Origin: JBDHUW01 sp039809345
GTDB lineage: Bacteria; Patescibacteriota; Gracilibacteria; Absconditabacterales; Absconditicoccaceae
Length of the DNA stretch: 64,000 bases
Reading direction: 5' to 3'
Assembly (NCBI GenBank): GCA_039809345.1
Contig: JBDHUW010000005.1
Location: 1-64,000, forward strand
In this document: positions 10,295-21,754 of the stretch, in pieces
Layout: the number at the start of each line of letters is the position of its first letter
Numbering within the stretch: position 1 is the stretch's first letter
The notes under the pieces: generated by a model
Database searches by the model: none
What the model saw: the letters and a program-made list of their open reading frames with translations, nothing else
What the model was told of the DNA's origin: nothing
Made by a program: the position numbers and the translations under genes

Positions 10295-12250
10295 TTATTT
10301 TTTCTCAATAGCTTCTAGTCAGGCGCGATATTCACTACGCATTTTTTCTATGATCTCGTCTACCTTTTCGGCAGGTGCTTTCATGATTTCCTCGAATTCT
10401 TCTTTGCTAAGATATTCTTTTTCAAAAAGGATACTAGCCATTTTTTCTACGAGGTCTTGGTGTCATTTGAGAATTGCTACTGCTTTGTGGTATGCAGTTT
10501 CTACGAGGAATTTAATTTTGCTGTCGATAATTTGTGCTGTTTGTTCTGAAAATGGCTTGAATGCCTGTCGTTCTCACTTGTCTCTATCAAGGTATACTAT
10601 TTGTCCAAGTTCATCATCCATGCCGTATTTCATGATCATATCACTTGCTATCTTGGTTACTCTTTCAAAATCGTTTGATGCACCAGTAGTGATGTGATCC
10701 TTTCAGAAAAATATCTCTTCAGCCGCACGACCTCATAGAAGTGTCACCATTTCATCCATAAATTTTGCTTTACTAGAAAGATATGTATCCTCTAGAGGCA
10801 TCATCCAAGTTACTCACAGCGCCATGCCACGAGACACAATAGAGATCTTTTCTACAGGGTCTGCTTCAGGGAGATTAAATGCTGTGATTGCGTGTCAAAG
10901 TTCATGATATGTTACGATATGTTTTTCTTTTTCTTTCAATGATTTGATCTTTTTTTCTGGTCACATTACGAGCTTCTCTAGTCCGTATTCTAGATCAAAA
11001 TTACTTATGGTAGTCTTCCCATCTTTGGCTGCTTTGAGGGCAGCTTCATTGATTACATTCTCTAGATCTGCTCCTACAAATCCGCTTGTGCGTCTTGCGA
11101 AGGAATCTATGTTTACAGTGTCGTCTATTTTTTTGTTACTCAAGTGATACTTGATGATGAGTACTCTTTCTTCAAGTGTCGGTCTTCATATCAACACCTT
11201 CCTGTCGAATCTTCATGATCTCATCAGTGCGGGATCTAGTGTATCAGGTCTGTTTGTGGCAGCTATGACTATAATTTTAGTGTCTCTGTCAAAACCATCC
11301 ATTTCTGTAAGTATTTGATTGAGTGTTTGCTCTTGTTCTTGATGTCCTCATGTCATCCCACCACCTCTTTTTTTCCCTATAGCATCTATTTCGTCGATGA
11401 AGATGATCGATGGTGCAGCGGCCTTTGCTTTTGTAAATAATTCACGTACTTTGGCGGCTCACATCCCGACAAGCATTTCCATAAACTCTGATCCACTCGC
11501 TGAAAAGAACGGCACGTTGGCTTCTCACGCAACAGCTCTTGCTAGCAGTGTTTTCCCTCATCCTGGAGGTCAGTAAAGGAGTACTCATTTTGGTACTCTG
11601 GCTCAAGCTTTTTTATATTTTTCAGGATTTTTCAAGAAGTCTACAATTTCAACTAGTTCTTCTTTCGCTTCATCCATTCATGCTACGTCTGAAAATTTTG
11701 TTTTCATATCTGCTTTGTTTTTCTGACTTCCTACCTTGATGTTGAATGGCAGTCATCCTGCTCATCATTTTGGTCAGAACATTTTGAACAAGAAAATTAT
11801 CGCAGCAAAGAAGAAGAGAGTAGGAAGAATTTGTTCCAAGAATATCCTAGACCACACTCATCTTTCCTGTGTTTCTACGATAATCTTCGTATCTCCAGTA
11901 AGAGGGATGCCCAAATCAGTCAATGAACTATTGAATGGTTTTTCCGTTTTTTCTACTTCATAGTTTTTGATAGTCACATTTTGTTGCAGAGCTACGCTTG
12001 TGACTTGAGTATCTCATGATACACTTTTGTATCATTCCAAAAATGAGTCATTGATGACTTTTACTTTTTCATATTTCCCTGTGTTGGTATTTGCTATGAA
12101 ATCTCATAGACTTACATCAATAGATTTTATAGTTTTTTCAATGTATGGCGTCCCTGATTCATCTTTTACTACTGATGTGTCTCTCATACTATACAGCACG
12201 AGTGTGATCAATATGGCTGCAAATCAAAATCGACGTAATCACTTTTTCAT
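10295..12250 (-). CDS. ftsH: ATP-dependent zinc metalloprotease FtsH, 651 aa
   Basis: Membrane-anchored AAA protease that degrades damaged and regulatory membrane or cytoplasmic proteins. Domains in order: N-terminal helix (residues ~8-20), a ~100-residue extracytoplasmic domain, a second helix (FLEQILPTLFFFAAIIFLFKM), AAA domain with Walker A GPPGGGKTLLA (the fourth Gly replaces the usual Thr), Walker B IIFIDEIDAIG, SRH NRPDTLDPALMRSGRFDR, and a peptidase domain with the zinc site HELGH (TYHELGHAI). The C-terminal KEEFEEIMK region is normal. It heads a minus-strand group with the MazG-like and flippase genes. Confidence 0.98.
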
Positions 12251-12362
12251 ACAAACTTGCAAAATAATAAAGTCCTTCCACTATAAATAATTGGTGCTCC
12301 ATTGCAACCAAACACGTTCTATTGTGCCTTGAAAGTCAAGCCTAAATAGATATGGTATACAT

Positions 12363-12968
12363 ATGTATTTCAATCCACAAGACCATTATTTCAAGAAAGC
12401 TAAAAAGGAGTGACTAGTCGCTAGAAGTGCTTTCAAGTTGGAAGAAATTGACCAAAAGTATCGTATATTCGATGCGAATGTTTCTACTGTGTTGGATATA
12501 TGATGTGCTCCGGGATCTTGGTTACAATACGTTGAAGAGAAACTCTACCATTCCAAAAGATCTACTACTCCTATACTGATTTGATTTGATATCAAAGATG
12601 TGAAACTTGATCTTCCAAATACATTTACCTACAACCAAGATATTCAAGATACTGCAAAAATCCAAGAAATCATAGCGACTCATGGAATCAAAAAGTTTGA
12701 TGCTATCATCTCAGATATGGCTCCCAATACCATATGATTCAGAGATATTGATGCGATGAGGAGCATAGAACTTCTACGCACGACTTTGCCGATATATGAA
12801 CAATTCCTCAAGAGTGGTGGGAAGGCTGTGATCAAAATATTTATGGGGCCCTGATTCGAAGAATTTATAGCAGATTTCAAAAAAACAGTATGATCTGCAA
12901 ATGTGAAAACATTCAAGCCAAAAGCTGTGAGAAAGGAGAGTAAGGAGATATATATTGTGAAGTTTTAA
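12363..12968 (+). CDS. rlmE: rRNA/tRNA 2'-O-methyltransferase, FtsJ/RlmE family, 201 aa
   Basis: S-adenosylmethionine-dependent methyltransferase; RlmE methylates the 2'-O of U2552 in 23S rRNA. Visible: HYFKKAKKEGLVARSAFKLEEIDQK with the first catalytic Lys, SAM loop VLDIGCAPGSWLQYV (Gly by TGA), ISDMAPNTIG with the catalytic Asp, GGKAVIKIFMGPGFEEF with the catalytic Lys, and KPKAVRKESKEIYIV with the catalytic Glu. This gives the full K-D-K-E tetrad. Length is typical. It is transcribed divergently from ftsH with 112 bp between starts. Confidence 0.95.
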
Positions 12969-12997
12969 TAGAAATGAGATATTTTCACATGGATTAC

Positions 12998-13815
12998 TTA
13001 TTTCTCAGCTGGCCAAATTCAATCAAAGATTTCTTTTAGTACAGTCTCATATTTTTCCGCATGTTCTGTTAAAGCAATATGTCACCCCATATCTACTCTT
13101 TTTATTTCTATAAGACGCGATTTGGTAGTTGCGAGCTTTTTTGCATTCTCCTCGGGGTTGCGATAAAATTTATCGTTTGAACTATATATTATAGTCGTAG
13201 CGACGTGCTTTTGTGTAAATTTTTTTCGTGTAGAATATATCTTGCTCTATCCACATATCCACGATTTAGTCACATCCTTGAAAGTCTCTGTATTTCTAGT
13301 TTAGTGAAAATTTTATTGAGAAATTTAATTGTATAGCCAAAATATCAAACGGCCTTATTCAATGATAGACTATTTCGGTGGCATGCCTTTAGCATTGTTT
13401 TGTATCATATGCTTAGTTCTTTGTTTGTAGATGGGCCACTAATTGATATTACGTGTTTGATTTTATATTTGATATGGACAGGTATTTTATCTAATAAGTG
13501 TCTTGTTACTATGCATCAGAAACTTAGTCATATCAATACTATCTCTTCATACAGCGAGTCTTCAATATACCTATACACCTCATCTATAAATGTATCGAGA
13601 TTAAACTCTGATTCAGGATAATCAAAAAACACAAATGTGGCTTCATAGGCATTGATTATATCTGGTAATATTCAGGCGGCACTTGGGGTGTTATAAAGTA
13701 GTCATGGGAAAACGAATACTGCTTTCCTGCTCAATGATTGTGTAGGCGCTATATATATTTTAGAATAACTATCTCATACTTTTTTCATATATTTTTTTCA
13801 AATCCTCTTTACCAT
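12998..13815 (-). pseudogene. Alpha/beta-fold hydrolase broken by a frameshift
   Basis: Frame A starts at ATG 13813-13815 (or 13786-13788) and encodes an alpha/beta hydrolase N-terminal part with an early strand KAVFVFPGLLYNTPSA and the nucleophile elbow VLIGLSFGCI (GLSFG, Ser). It meets TAA at 13189-13191. The expected C-terminal part continues in the -1 frame: VATTIIYSSNDKFY with the acidic residue and MGGHIAL with the catalytic His, ending in TAA 12998-13000. Both frames overlap across a seven-base homopolymer (T7 on plus, 13220-13226). This may be a true pseudogene, an indel error in assembly, or -1 programmed frameshifting on an A-AAA-AAT heptamer. Confidence 0.75.
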
Positions 13816-13961
13816 GAGTAAGCTATTAACCCATTAAAGTCCAAATCACTATATTCTTTGTTTCCAAGAAGTCAAACAGGAACACACTGATCATATTTTT
13901 AACATTGTTTTTCCTTTTCCATTTACTATACTTGCATTAGTATTTTTGTAATTACATTTTC

Positions 13962-15290
13962 ATGAAAGTAGGATTGGTATGAGCGGCAAATGTTGGTAAA
14001 TCAACACTGTTTAACAGGCTCATTGGAACGTATAGGGCAATTGTGACAAATATAGCTGGTACAACCAGAGAGCTTTTGCGTGATTATTCTCAGTGGGAGG
14101 AAATGAAGGGGGTAGAGGTAATAGACTCTCCTGGATTGCTTGATTTCACCGAGGAACTGTCATTTATCCAGCAGATTATTGACGAGGCAGATATGCTCTT
14201 TTTTGTTGTAGATGCAAGAACTTGAATTGGTGCAAAGGAGGAGCAAATAGCTTCTATGGTGATTGCTTCAGGAAAGATGCAAAAAACCGTCTTAGTAGTC
14301 AATAAGTTAGAGTGAAGTCTATGAGAAAAGAAATACGCGTTGGCACTAGCAGATTTTTATGTCTTGTGATTTGAAAAGGTGATCTGAATCTCTGCGAAAG
14401 ATGGTGACAATATAGATATCCTCTTGGAAATAGTACAAAAGTATAAGGAGACAGTGGTATCAAAAGATGCTATCAAAAATGATGATGCGGTGGCTATTGC
14501 TATAGTATGAAAGCCAAATTCAGGGAAGTCAACTTTGATGAATTTCTTGGCAAAAAAGGTTGTATCTCATGTGTCTCCTAAGCCAGGGACAACATTGGAC
14601 TATTTGACAACTGATATGAAATTATGAAAACATACATTCCGTTTGTATGACACAGCAGGTATTAGAAAGGTTGCGAGAGCTTCAGAGTTGGAAAGGATCG
14701 CTTGGGACAAAACATACAAGATGATCGACTTTGTGAAGCCAATTGTCGTGATGCTTATTGATATGTCTGAGACTATATCTCATATGGATCTTAAGATCAT
14801 AGGCGAGATGATTCAACACAATGTGCCAATTGTCGTTGCGTTGAGTAAAGTTGATTTAGTAACCAATGCCAAGGAAAAGAAACAAAAAATGGATATGGTG
14901 GTTGCTTTCATGAGTATGGCAAAATGGATCCCTATAGTTACATTGAGTTGAGCGACAGGAGAATGAATTCAACAACTTTTTGGTGTGATCAAGAAAATAC
15001 ACGAGCAACAGTTTAGGCGCATCTCTACTGGTGAAATCAACAAAGCTGTCTCTACTGCATTTATCCAGTCACCACCTAGGTTTCCAAAGAACAAGATTTG
15101 TAAACTATACTATATGACACAAGTCGATGTAAATCCACCTACGTTTGTTTGTTTCATCAATAAATTAGAAAGACAAAATTTTGCTTTTTCAAAATGGATA
15201 GACAATACATTGAGAAGAAATTTTGGATTCATATGAGTGCCACTATCTTTGACGTTCAAAGAAAAAGAGGATAGGTTTGAGGAAGAATAA
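13962..15290 (+). CDS. der: GTPase Der (EngA), 442 aa
   Basis: Ribosome-assembly GTPase with two consecutive GTP-binding domains and a C-terminal KH-like domain. First domain: GAANVGKSTLFNRL (residues ~7-20), AGTTRE, DSPG, NKLE. Second domain: GKPNSGKSTLMNFL (~residues 184-197), PGTTLDYL, YDTAGIRK, SKVD. The KH-like end shows PPRFPKNKICKLYYMTQVDVNPPTFVCFIN. The first-domain switch DSPG and NKLE replace the common DT.G and NK.D. It binds the 50S subunit during maturation. A strong hairpin terminator follows at 15346. Confidence 0.97.
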
Positions 15291-15345
15291 TCATTATTAA
15301 ACTATAATTAACTGAATTAGTCAACTATAAAATATAGAATAATAT

Positions 15346-15374
15346 AAAAGTCTCCACGCTTGTGAGAGACTTTT
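15346..15374 (+). terminator. Rho-independent terminator after der
   Basis: AAAAGTCTC and GAGACTTTT form a perfect 9-bp stem around an 11-base loop, with the U-rich strand at its 3' end. It lies 56 bp after the der stop codon and 85 bp before the next start. Confidence 0.85.
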
Positions 15375-15458
15375 GTTGTAAATGACGCTTTTCTTTTCTC
15401 ATGTATAGAATGTAAGTATACTATATATATTGAGTTTACTTCTTATCTCTCCAAGAGT

Positions 15459-16034
15459 ATGAAAATGCTATGTAAAATAGTTTCGATAGTGTCAGTGGCC
15501 ATATTGGTCATTGTTTCGCCGTTGCAACTTGCACACGCATGAGATACTACAGTCAGTCTTACAATCACTCCTGGTGTAATTACTATCGAACAGCCTGGGG
15601 CGTTGACATTCGCTACATCGCTTACAGCATCGTTTAATTCACAAACTTTGCAACAAGCATTTACGTGAGTATCAAACTATTTTATTGTACAAGACTTAAA
15701 AGGAACCGATTCAGGCTACAATACTACACTACAAATGTCTTGAGATCTAGTAGCTTGATCTAGCGCTATCTCAGGGTCAGCAGTACTCTTTAGAGCAGCA
15801 TGAACTATCAATGTGATTTCTTGATCAACAAACCCTAGAGTGGTATTGGACGCATGAACATCAGCATTTCAATCACTCAATTCATCAAGAAGTTTTATCA
15901 GAAGAAATACTGCTGCTAACTCATGAGTGATAGGGCGTTACGGTGCTAACATTGAGATGAGGGTGGATGTGCCTGCATGACAAGCGGCTGGTTCGTACGT
16001 AGGTACAGTAGTATATACGCTTATAGAAAATTAG
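15459..16034 (+). CDS. Exported WxL-like surface protein, 191 aa
   Basis: N-terminal signal peptide (MKMLCKIVSIVSVAILVIVSPLQLAHA, cleavage after AHA about residue 27). The mature part is Ser/Thr/Gly-rich and predicted beta, ending DVPAGQAAGSYVGTVVYTLIEN, which resembles the end of WxL and coat-protein-U-like cell-surface domains. The same C-terminal module occurs in the 444-aa protein at 17097 (shared GYNTT.Q, FIRR, YGA.I and YTLI.N). A 4-bp gap separates it from the convergent 337-aa membrane-anchored gene. Probably an extracytoplasmic structural or binding protein. The motif Trp-x-Leu itself is absent, so the assignment is by pattern only. Confidence 0.75.
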
Positions 16035-16038
16035 CATA

Positions 16039-17052
16039 TTATGCTTGATGTTTTGCTTGTTTCTTCTGAGCTTTTTTTTCTTTTCTTTTTGCTCTTCTTC
16101 TTTGAGCAAATGGTCTTTCTATGAAGTATAGAATAACCAACAACAAGAATGCTCATCACAACAGTGGAAGCACTCCGAATTGCAATAGTCCATACTTGAT
16201 AGTCAATTCACTGCTATACTCGCCGCCGTTTCAAACTGATTTTCACTCTCTATCAATTGCGTTGTTTGTAATTTCTGTCGTCAGTTTATAGATTCATCCA
16301 TACCAAGGCAATTTCCCTATTTCTATATTGAATTCTTTGGTTTCTCATTGGTATACTTGTAGTCAATTTGCGATTGGGAAGGTTTTAGCAAAAAGTCCTA
16401 GCTCATCTGCTACCAATAAGTTTCAATATATTTCTTCTGTAGTATTCCCACTATTTACAAGAGAGAATGCAATAGAATAGCTGTCTTCTGCATTTTTTAT
16501 AATCGTTGGCTGAGTGCTGAATATGATATTGCTAATCAATGAACCACTTACAGAAACTACAATAGTATTGGCTTTACGTGAGACAATTGAGAACATCTGT
16601 CCAGCATTCGTTCATGTGTTTGATTCAGGGATTACTGCATACACTACGCATCCGAACAGGTCTCAAGCAACACCATCTGGTATGGTAATCTGTCAGCTTC
16701 TTTGCACAGTCTCAGAAGGATTGATGCGGAAATCCATCTCTCCAGAAAAGGTGACTGAATTGCTAAATAGTCCTCCTGCTGATGTTTTACATGCTTGAAT
16801 GGGTTGATCTCATTGGCTCATTTCGCCATCTACCACACCAACTGTAATATTCCCAGCTTTTTGAGAAAGGTTTGTGATATTGATACAAATACCTGTCGAT
16901 GACTTAGCGTCCATGTTTACTTGTAGTTTGTTACCTCCATTACAGAAACTCAAATCAAGTTCTCATACATTTAGCACACTTGCATCTGTTGCAAATATTG
17001 ATGCAGTAAAGAGAGAAAACAGGGTTACACCCCAAAACAGAATTTTTTTCAT
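16039..17052 (-). CDS. Membrane-anchored exported protein, DUF916/WxLIP-like, 337 aa
   Basis: Signal peptide (MKKILFWGVTLFSLFTASIFA), a long beta-rich extracytoplasmic region with features of two Ig-like domains (SETVQRSGQITIPDG; IAFSLVNSGNTTEEIYGNL), one C-terminal transmembrane helix (FGVLPLLGAFLLLVILYFI, ~residues 290-310) and a strongly basic cytoplasmic tail (RRRAKRKEKKAQKK). This layout matches the WxL-interacting proteins of Firmicutes. It follows the 444-aa exported protein on the same strand with a 44-bp gap, supporting a joint surface complex. Assignment rests on architecture, not on a detected family motif. Confidence 0.75.
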
Positions 17053-17096
17053 CAATGATAGATAATATAAAACTAGTACTGTATACTAATTACGTA

Positions 17097-18431
17097 TTAA
17101 TTTGCAATGAGTGTATAAATAATTTGTCACGTATATGTTCCAATTGGTTGTCGTGGCGGAACTATAGCCTGTACGGTTATCTTTGCTCAATATGCTCAGT
17201 ATATATTTTGTCATGCAACTCAATTTGTTCTTCTGATAAATGTTAGGGGGCTACTACATGACTGAAGTGAGGATGAAAGAGCTGTCGATACGTTTGGATT
17301 ACTGTTTCACGATAAAAGAGTTAGTGCTGATCAAGATAATGTAATGCCTGATATCGTATTTGATGATGAGGTTAAATTTGTACATTGAATCGTAGTATTA
17401 TATCCTGTTGAGGTTCATTTTTGATCCTCTACCACAAAAAAGTCACTTTCAAATTTCAAAGTTCACGTACTAGTTGACGCGCTGAACAAAGGAAGTACAA
17501 GTGATATTGGAGAGTCAATAAGAAATACTCAGTTCAACACCCTAAATGTACTCGTAGTTCATGATGCAGTTCACTGAGTAGCTGTGATCGTATAGTTTCA
17601 AGGTGTGCGCAAGGTTGTATTGAGTATAGTAGTAGATGTGCCTGCAGTGAAACTCACAGCTGTAGTATACGTATTGCTACCTGATCCTGTCCCTGGTCCT
17701 GTATATGAAATAGTTTTCGCTCAGGTATATGAATATGCAAGACTTCCAAACTGATCGATTCATCTGATTCATGGCATCACAAATTGCATACCAGGGAATA
17801 TATAACTTGGGCTTCATGATTTTGCTCATGTCGTGGTATTGATGTAGCTTTCTCCTGGCACCAATACACTAAATATTTTTGCTGTTCATCCTGTCTGGCT
17901 CAAAGACCCAAAGTTTGTTGTTCCATTTACTATTCATACAGTCGTGAGTGTACCAGGATTTCAAGCAGTTCTCAAAATATTTCCAGCTGAAGGGAGCAAT
18001 GATCCATCATCTGCTCTTACCTGAATTCAACTTATGGTGATGATATCAATTCTATTTGCATTTGCATCTACTGTGACAGTGACAGTGATGGTTCATGTGG
18101 CAACCACCATAGAAATTGCAGTGATGTCTCTTGATGCTTGTCTAGTCACGGTTCCACTTCCTGCTCTGAATTGCCATCCAGTGGGGGCGGTCAGGATAAT
18201 AGTTCTATTGGTTTGACTAGCTGCAATATCGGCATTCGCACCTTCTGTTAGTACTATATTTCACAGCGTTCTCCACGCTGGCGTAGTAGCATTGCTTGCA
18301 TTGTCGGCCGTGATGTTTGTTCAGTTAGTCCCTGCAGTGATTGTAAATGCTGCAAAAACTTCTCATATAAAAAATATGAAATAGATGATTAATGTGATAG
18401 AGATTTTATATACATTTTGGTTTATGTGCAT
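17097..18431 (-). CDS. Exported surface protein with WxL-like C-terminal module, 444 aa
   Basis: Signal peptide (YKISITLIIYFIFFIGEVFAA) followed by Thr/Ser/Gly/Asn-rich beta repeats. Residues ~28-150 look like one Ig-like domain (TITVTVTVDANANRIDIITISGIQV), ~180-300 a second. Residues ~330-444 repeat the module of the 191-aa protein at 15459: GYNTTIQCTN, FIRRTNG, YGAKITVQ and the end GTYTGQIIYTLIAN. The many glycines are largely TGA codons. It lies just after ybaB (24 bp) and before the membrane-anchored 337-aa gene, so tig, ybaB and the surface genes may share a transcript. Confidence 0.78.
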
Positions 18432-18455
18432 TTCAAGGAAAATATGCAAATGCTT

Positions 18456-18824
18456 CTATCCAAGTCAAGGGATATTTGGCATTCCTCCGCCTCACATCAT
18501 GTTGCCGAGTTGAGAAGGATCGAATCATAGGATCTCTTTGGTTTTTTCAGCAGCAATTTCTTGTGCTTTTGCTTGTCATTTTTCGAAAGCAATTTTCATA
18601 CATTTTTCTAGATGTGCTTTCATGTCTGCTCATAATTGATTTGATGGGTCATGTATAGAAATATCTTTAATCTTTGTCTCTCAAGAAATGTCTATAAGTA
18701 CTCATAGTTCATTTCCTTTGAAATCTTCCACTCATTTTGCTCTGATTATGATGCTTTTGAGCGCGTCTTGTAGCTTTTTATATTTATCATACATTTTTTT
18801 CATCTCTCCCAACTGTCAGAACAT
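18456..18824 (-). CDS. YbaB/EbfC-family nucleoid-associated protein, 122 aa
   Basis: Small DNA-binding protein family that forms homodimers. Pattern seen: N-terminal helix MFGQLGEMKKMYDKYKKLQDALK, the beta-sheet core GNELGVLIDISGETKIKDISI, the C-terminal helix LEKCMKIAFEKGQAKAQEIAAEKTKEI, and a Gly-rich tail MMGGGGMPNIPGLG typical of YbaB proteins. The canonical N-terminal Q-A-Q..M is reduced. In most bacteria ybaB sits beside dnaX and recR; here it follows trigger factor by 30 bp. Confidence 0.87.
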
Positions 18825-18854
18825 GGTAATTTGTTTTAGGTAATAAAGTATTTC

Positions 18855-20165
18855 TTATTCAGCTTTTTTCTTTTTTGTTGTTTTCTTTGGCGCTACTTCT
18901 TCTGTACTTTCGGCATCTACTGCTTTCTTCGTAGATTTTTTTGGTGCTGGCTTAGCATCAGTATATACAAGTTTTGCATATATCTTCTTCTCAGCATCAA
19001 GTGCGTTGTTCCAGTTGATATCAGTAATTTCAAGAAGTTCTACAAGTTTTCTAAGTACAAAGAATTTTTCCAATGACTCTGTAGCAGACTTTTTGATATC
19101 ATCATAGAGTTCATTTGTTTTCTCTTCTCCAATTTTTGCAAAGTACTGTTTGAGTCCTTCTTCCCCCCCCATTCTTTCTCCAAGTTGCTTGATTCTTGCT
19201 CCCATTTCTTCTCTTATAATCGTTTCAGGTATTTCAGCTTCAATCGATGATTTTGCTTCGAGAAGCATTTTTTCAACAGATTGTTGTAATCCCATCTCTT
19301 CTTTTTGTTCACCTAGTACTTCATATATCTTCTTTTCTAAGTCACTATATGATTTGATATCGTCTGATTGGAATAACTTTTTGAGAGTAGCCTCGTCGTT
19401 TAGATCTGGCAATACTGTTTCCTTGAGGTCTCCTATTGTCATTGTAACTGTTTTGATTTTCTTTGCAGTTTCATCTCCATGAGGGTGATAGTGAACTGCA
19501 TGAGGAAGTTCTTTTTCCTTGTATGCAAATTCCACCACATCATCTTTTTTCTTTCATCATACCACCTCCCATAAATATGGAGACTCCGTAAATTCATCTT
19601 CACCGAAAAATGCTGTACCTTTGTGTAGCTCATTTCCATCTTTGTCGCTCATGACATATCTAGCCTTCACAAGAGTTGTTTTTCAAATACTATCAGCGTC
19701 TTTGTAATCAGCGTACTGTTTTGATAGATTAGTGACCGCTTTTGATACTTCTTCTTGTGTCACTGTCTTGTCTACAGCTTCTACTGTAAGTTTTTTCCAT
19801 CCATCGTTTTTTACTTCGGCTTGAGGATAGGTATCTATCTTGTATGTGAGAATCAAAGAGTCTCACTTTTTTTCTTCATTGATATCATATGGTTGTCCTA
19901 TGAATTGTTTGTCTGCGTGCTCTTTGAGGAGAGATTTGATACTAGCATTGATAGATTCTTCCATGAACGCCATTTTCAAATATTGTGGTTGAATTTGTTT
20001 TTCAACCATATGAAGAGGTACGTGCCCAGGTCTAAATCATGGTACTTTCACTTCTCATTGCAACCCTTGTAATGTTTTTTGATGAAGGGTGTCTTGATCG
20101 TGTTGAGAGAGTTCTACAGAAACGAGATACGATGCTCAAATTCATTTAGTAAGTGTGTTTTTCAT
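18855..20165 (-). CDS. tig: Trigger factor, 436 aa
   Basis: Ribosome-associated chaperone and peptidyl-prolyl isomerase. The N-terminal ribosome-docking segment is VKVPGFRPGHVPLHMVEK (~residues 41-58; the family signature is GFRxGxxP). A PPIase-like middle domain follows (ADSIGKTTLVKARYVM), then a long helical C-terminal domain (LGEQKEEMGLQQSVEKMLL, EEMGARIKQLGERMGGEEGLKQYFAKIG). The protein ends with a Lys-rich tail KKTTKKKKAE preceded by PAPKKSTKKA. Start ATG 20163-20165. It is the first gene of a minus-strand run with ybaB and probably the surface genes. Confidence 0.95.
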
Positions 20166-20309
20166 AGTATTTGAGTATAAATAAATGTAGTCTTTCATGT
20201 ATAAGAATTTACAATCTTTTTACAATTGAATCTTTTTTGAGCGCTTATACTTGAAACAATTCCGTGAATACGTAGATATGATTAGTTGTTGTTTTACTAA
20301 TCAAATATT

Positions 20310-20861
20310 ATGATGCATATCGTGTGAATTACATGAACTGTTTGAGCTGGGAAGTGAACTGTAGTAGATTACCTGGTGAAGGAGAAATGATATACCCATT
20401 ACTCGGTAAGGTCATTTTTGGAAGAGGAGCTTGATCGCCGCTGATTAGAGCACACAAGAGATGAGATGCGTATATTGGCAGATGGCCTAAGAAAAGAGCA
20501 CTGACCTTCATATGTCATAGATCAAATGTATAAAAAAGCAGTCAAAAACTGAACAAATGCGATTATAGAATCTATCCGTAATATCTGAGAAATAGACAAA
20601 CTTAGACAATATGAGAACTTCTTTTTGCTTTGAGTTGATGCGGACAGAAAAACAAGGTATGAAAGAGTTTTCGAAAGATGAAATAGTACTGATAATGTTA
20701 CATTTGATGAATTTGTAGCTCAAGAAGACAAAGAGATTCACACCACCAATCCATATGAAATGAATCTCGTTGGATGTTTGGCATTGGCGGATGAGGTGGT
20801 TATGAATGATGGAACTGTGGAGCAGTTGTATATGGAAATAGAAAGAATCTTTAGTAACTAA
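20310..20861 (+). CDS. P-loop nucleotide kinase, dephospho-CoA-kinase-like, 183 aa
   Basis: Small P-loop kinase: Walker A GITGTVGAGKGT (residues ~6-17), a lid-like region with RTRYERVFERGNSTDNVTFDEF, and a C-terminal ALADEVVMNDGTVEQLYMEI, the pattern of the dephospho-CoA kinase/dCMP-deaminase-linked kinase group. ATG 20313 is an alternative start one codon downstream. Phosphorylation substrate is not clear; a true CoaE would usually show a more conserved DxPLL motif, which I do not see. The next gene starts 8 bp downstream in the same direction. Confidence 0.8.
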
Positions 20862-20869
20862 ATTATGAA

Positions 20870-21754
20870 ATGAAAAATAAAATTATACATGGTGTAAATA
20901 CGAATGTCCTATGAATCCTCCTACGTGATATGGCTGAGCAAGGAATAATTGCAATTCGTAATCAATTGGATTCTTTTTCATATACAGCGAAGGAAAATGA
21001 GAAAAAGATAGGAGATCAAGTGACTTCAGCAGATTATGCAGCGCAAAAAGCTATAGTAGATATGATTGTCAAATGCTTTCCTGAAGCGGGGATTATTGCA
21101 GAGGAAGATAACTTACAAAAAGAGTGTACACATCCCACCGAAAAGCTCTATTTCACAATTGATCCACTCGATGGGACTCGTGCATATGTCCGTATGCAAT
21201 CAGACGGTATTTGAAGCATGATATGAGTGGTGCTTGATGGTAAGATTATATGAGCAGCGATAGCGGATGTGATGACGCAAGAAATATACCTTCTCAATCC
21301 AGCAACCGGTCACGTAGAAAGGATTCATCCGCGTAGAAGGATACAATTGAAGTATACAGAAAAAGCTCATAAACGCTTGGCTATGCTTGAAGACCCTAGA
21401 TGATATCATACCATGGTATGAGCAATTTCATATCCAAAGAGTTGATTTTTTGATTCAATTAGTGTAACAAACTGAAGTATATGAACCAATGTCGCTCGTA
21501 TCTGGAAAAATGAAGTTACATGATTCTTGTGAAGATCAGGCAATCCAACACCGTGGGATCGAGTCCCTGTGGTAGGTATATCTCAAGCTCTATGATATGT
21601 TTTCTTATGATTCAATAGTCAAAAAAACACTCGAGAGGAATATGATAGAGTACGATCGTTGGATCATACTATTGTACTTTCAGAAACACTTATCATTCAT
21701 AATTCATTGGTGGATGACTTTCTCCAGTTTACAAAAAGTATTACTCACGAATAG
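20870..21754 (+). CDS. Inositol-monophosphatase-family phosphatase, 294 aa
   Basis: Metal-dependent phosphatase of the IMPase/CysQ/FBPase superfamily. Seen: GDQVTSADYAAQKAI (first metal region), IIAEEDN (E-E metal ligands), FTIDPLDGTRAYV (the family DPLDGT signature, ~residues 103-116) and, near the C terminus, GRSGNPTPWDRVPVVGISQAL with the WD metal-binding motif. Such enzymes dephosphorylate inositol phosphates, 3'-phosphoadenosine phosphates or sugar phosphates; the substrate here is open. Its start at 20870 was chosen because a nearby ATG at 20865 runs into TAA. It overlaps the convergent nrdG gene by 14 bp. Confidence 0.9.
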
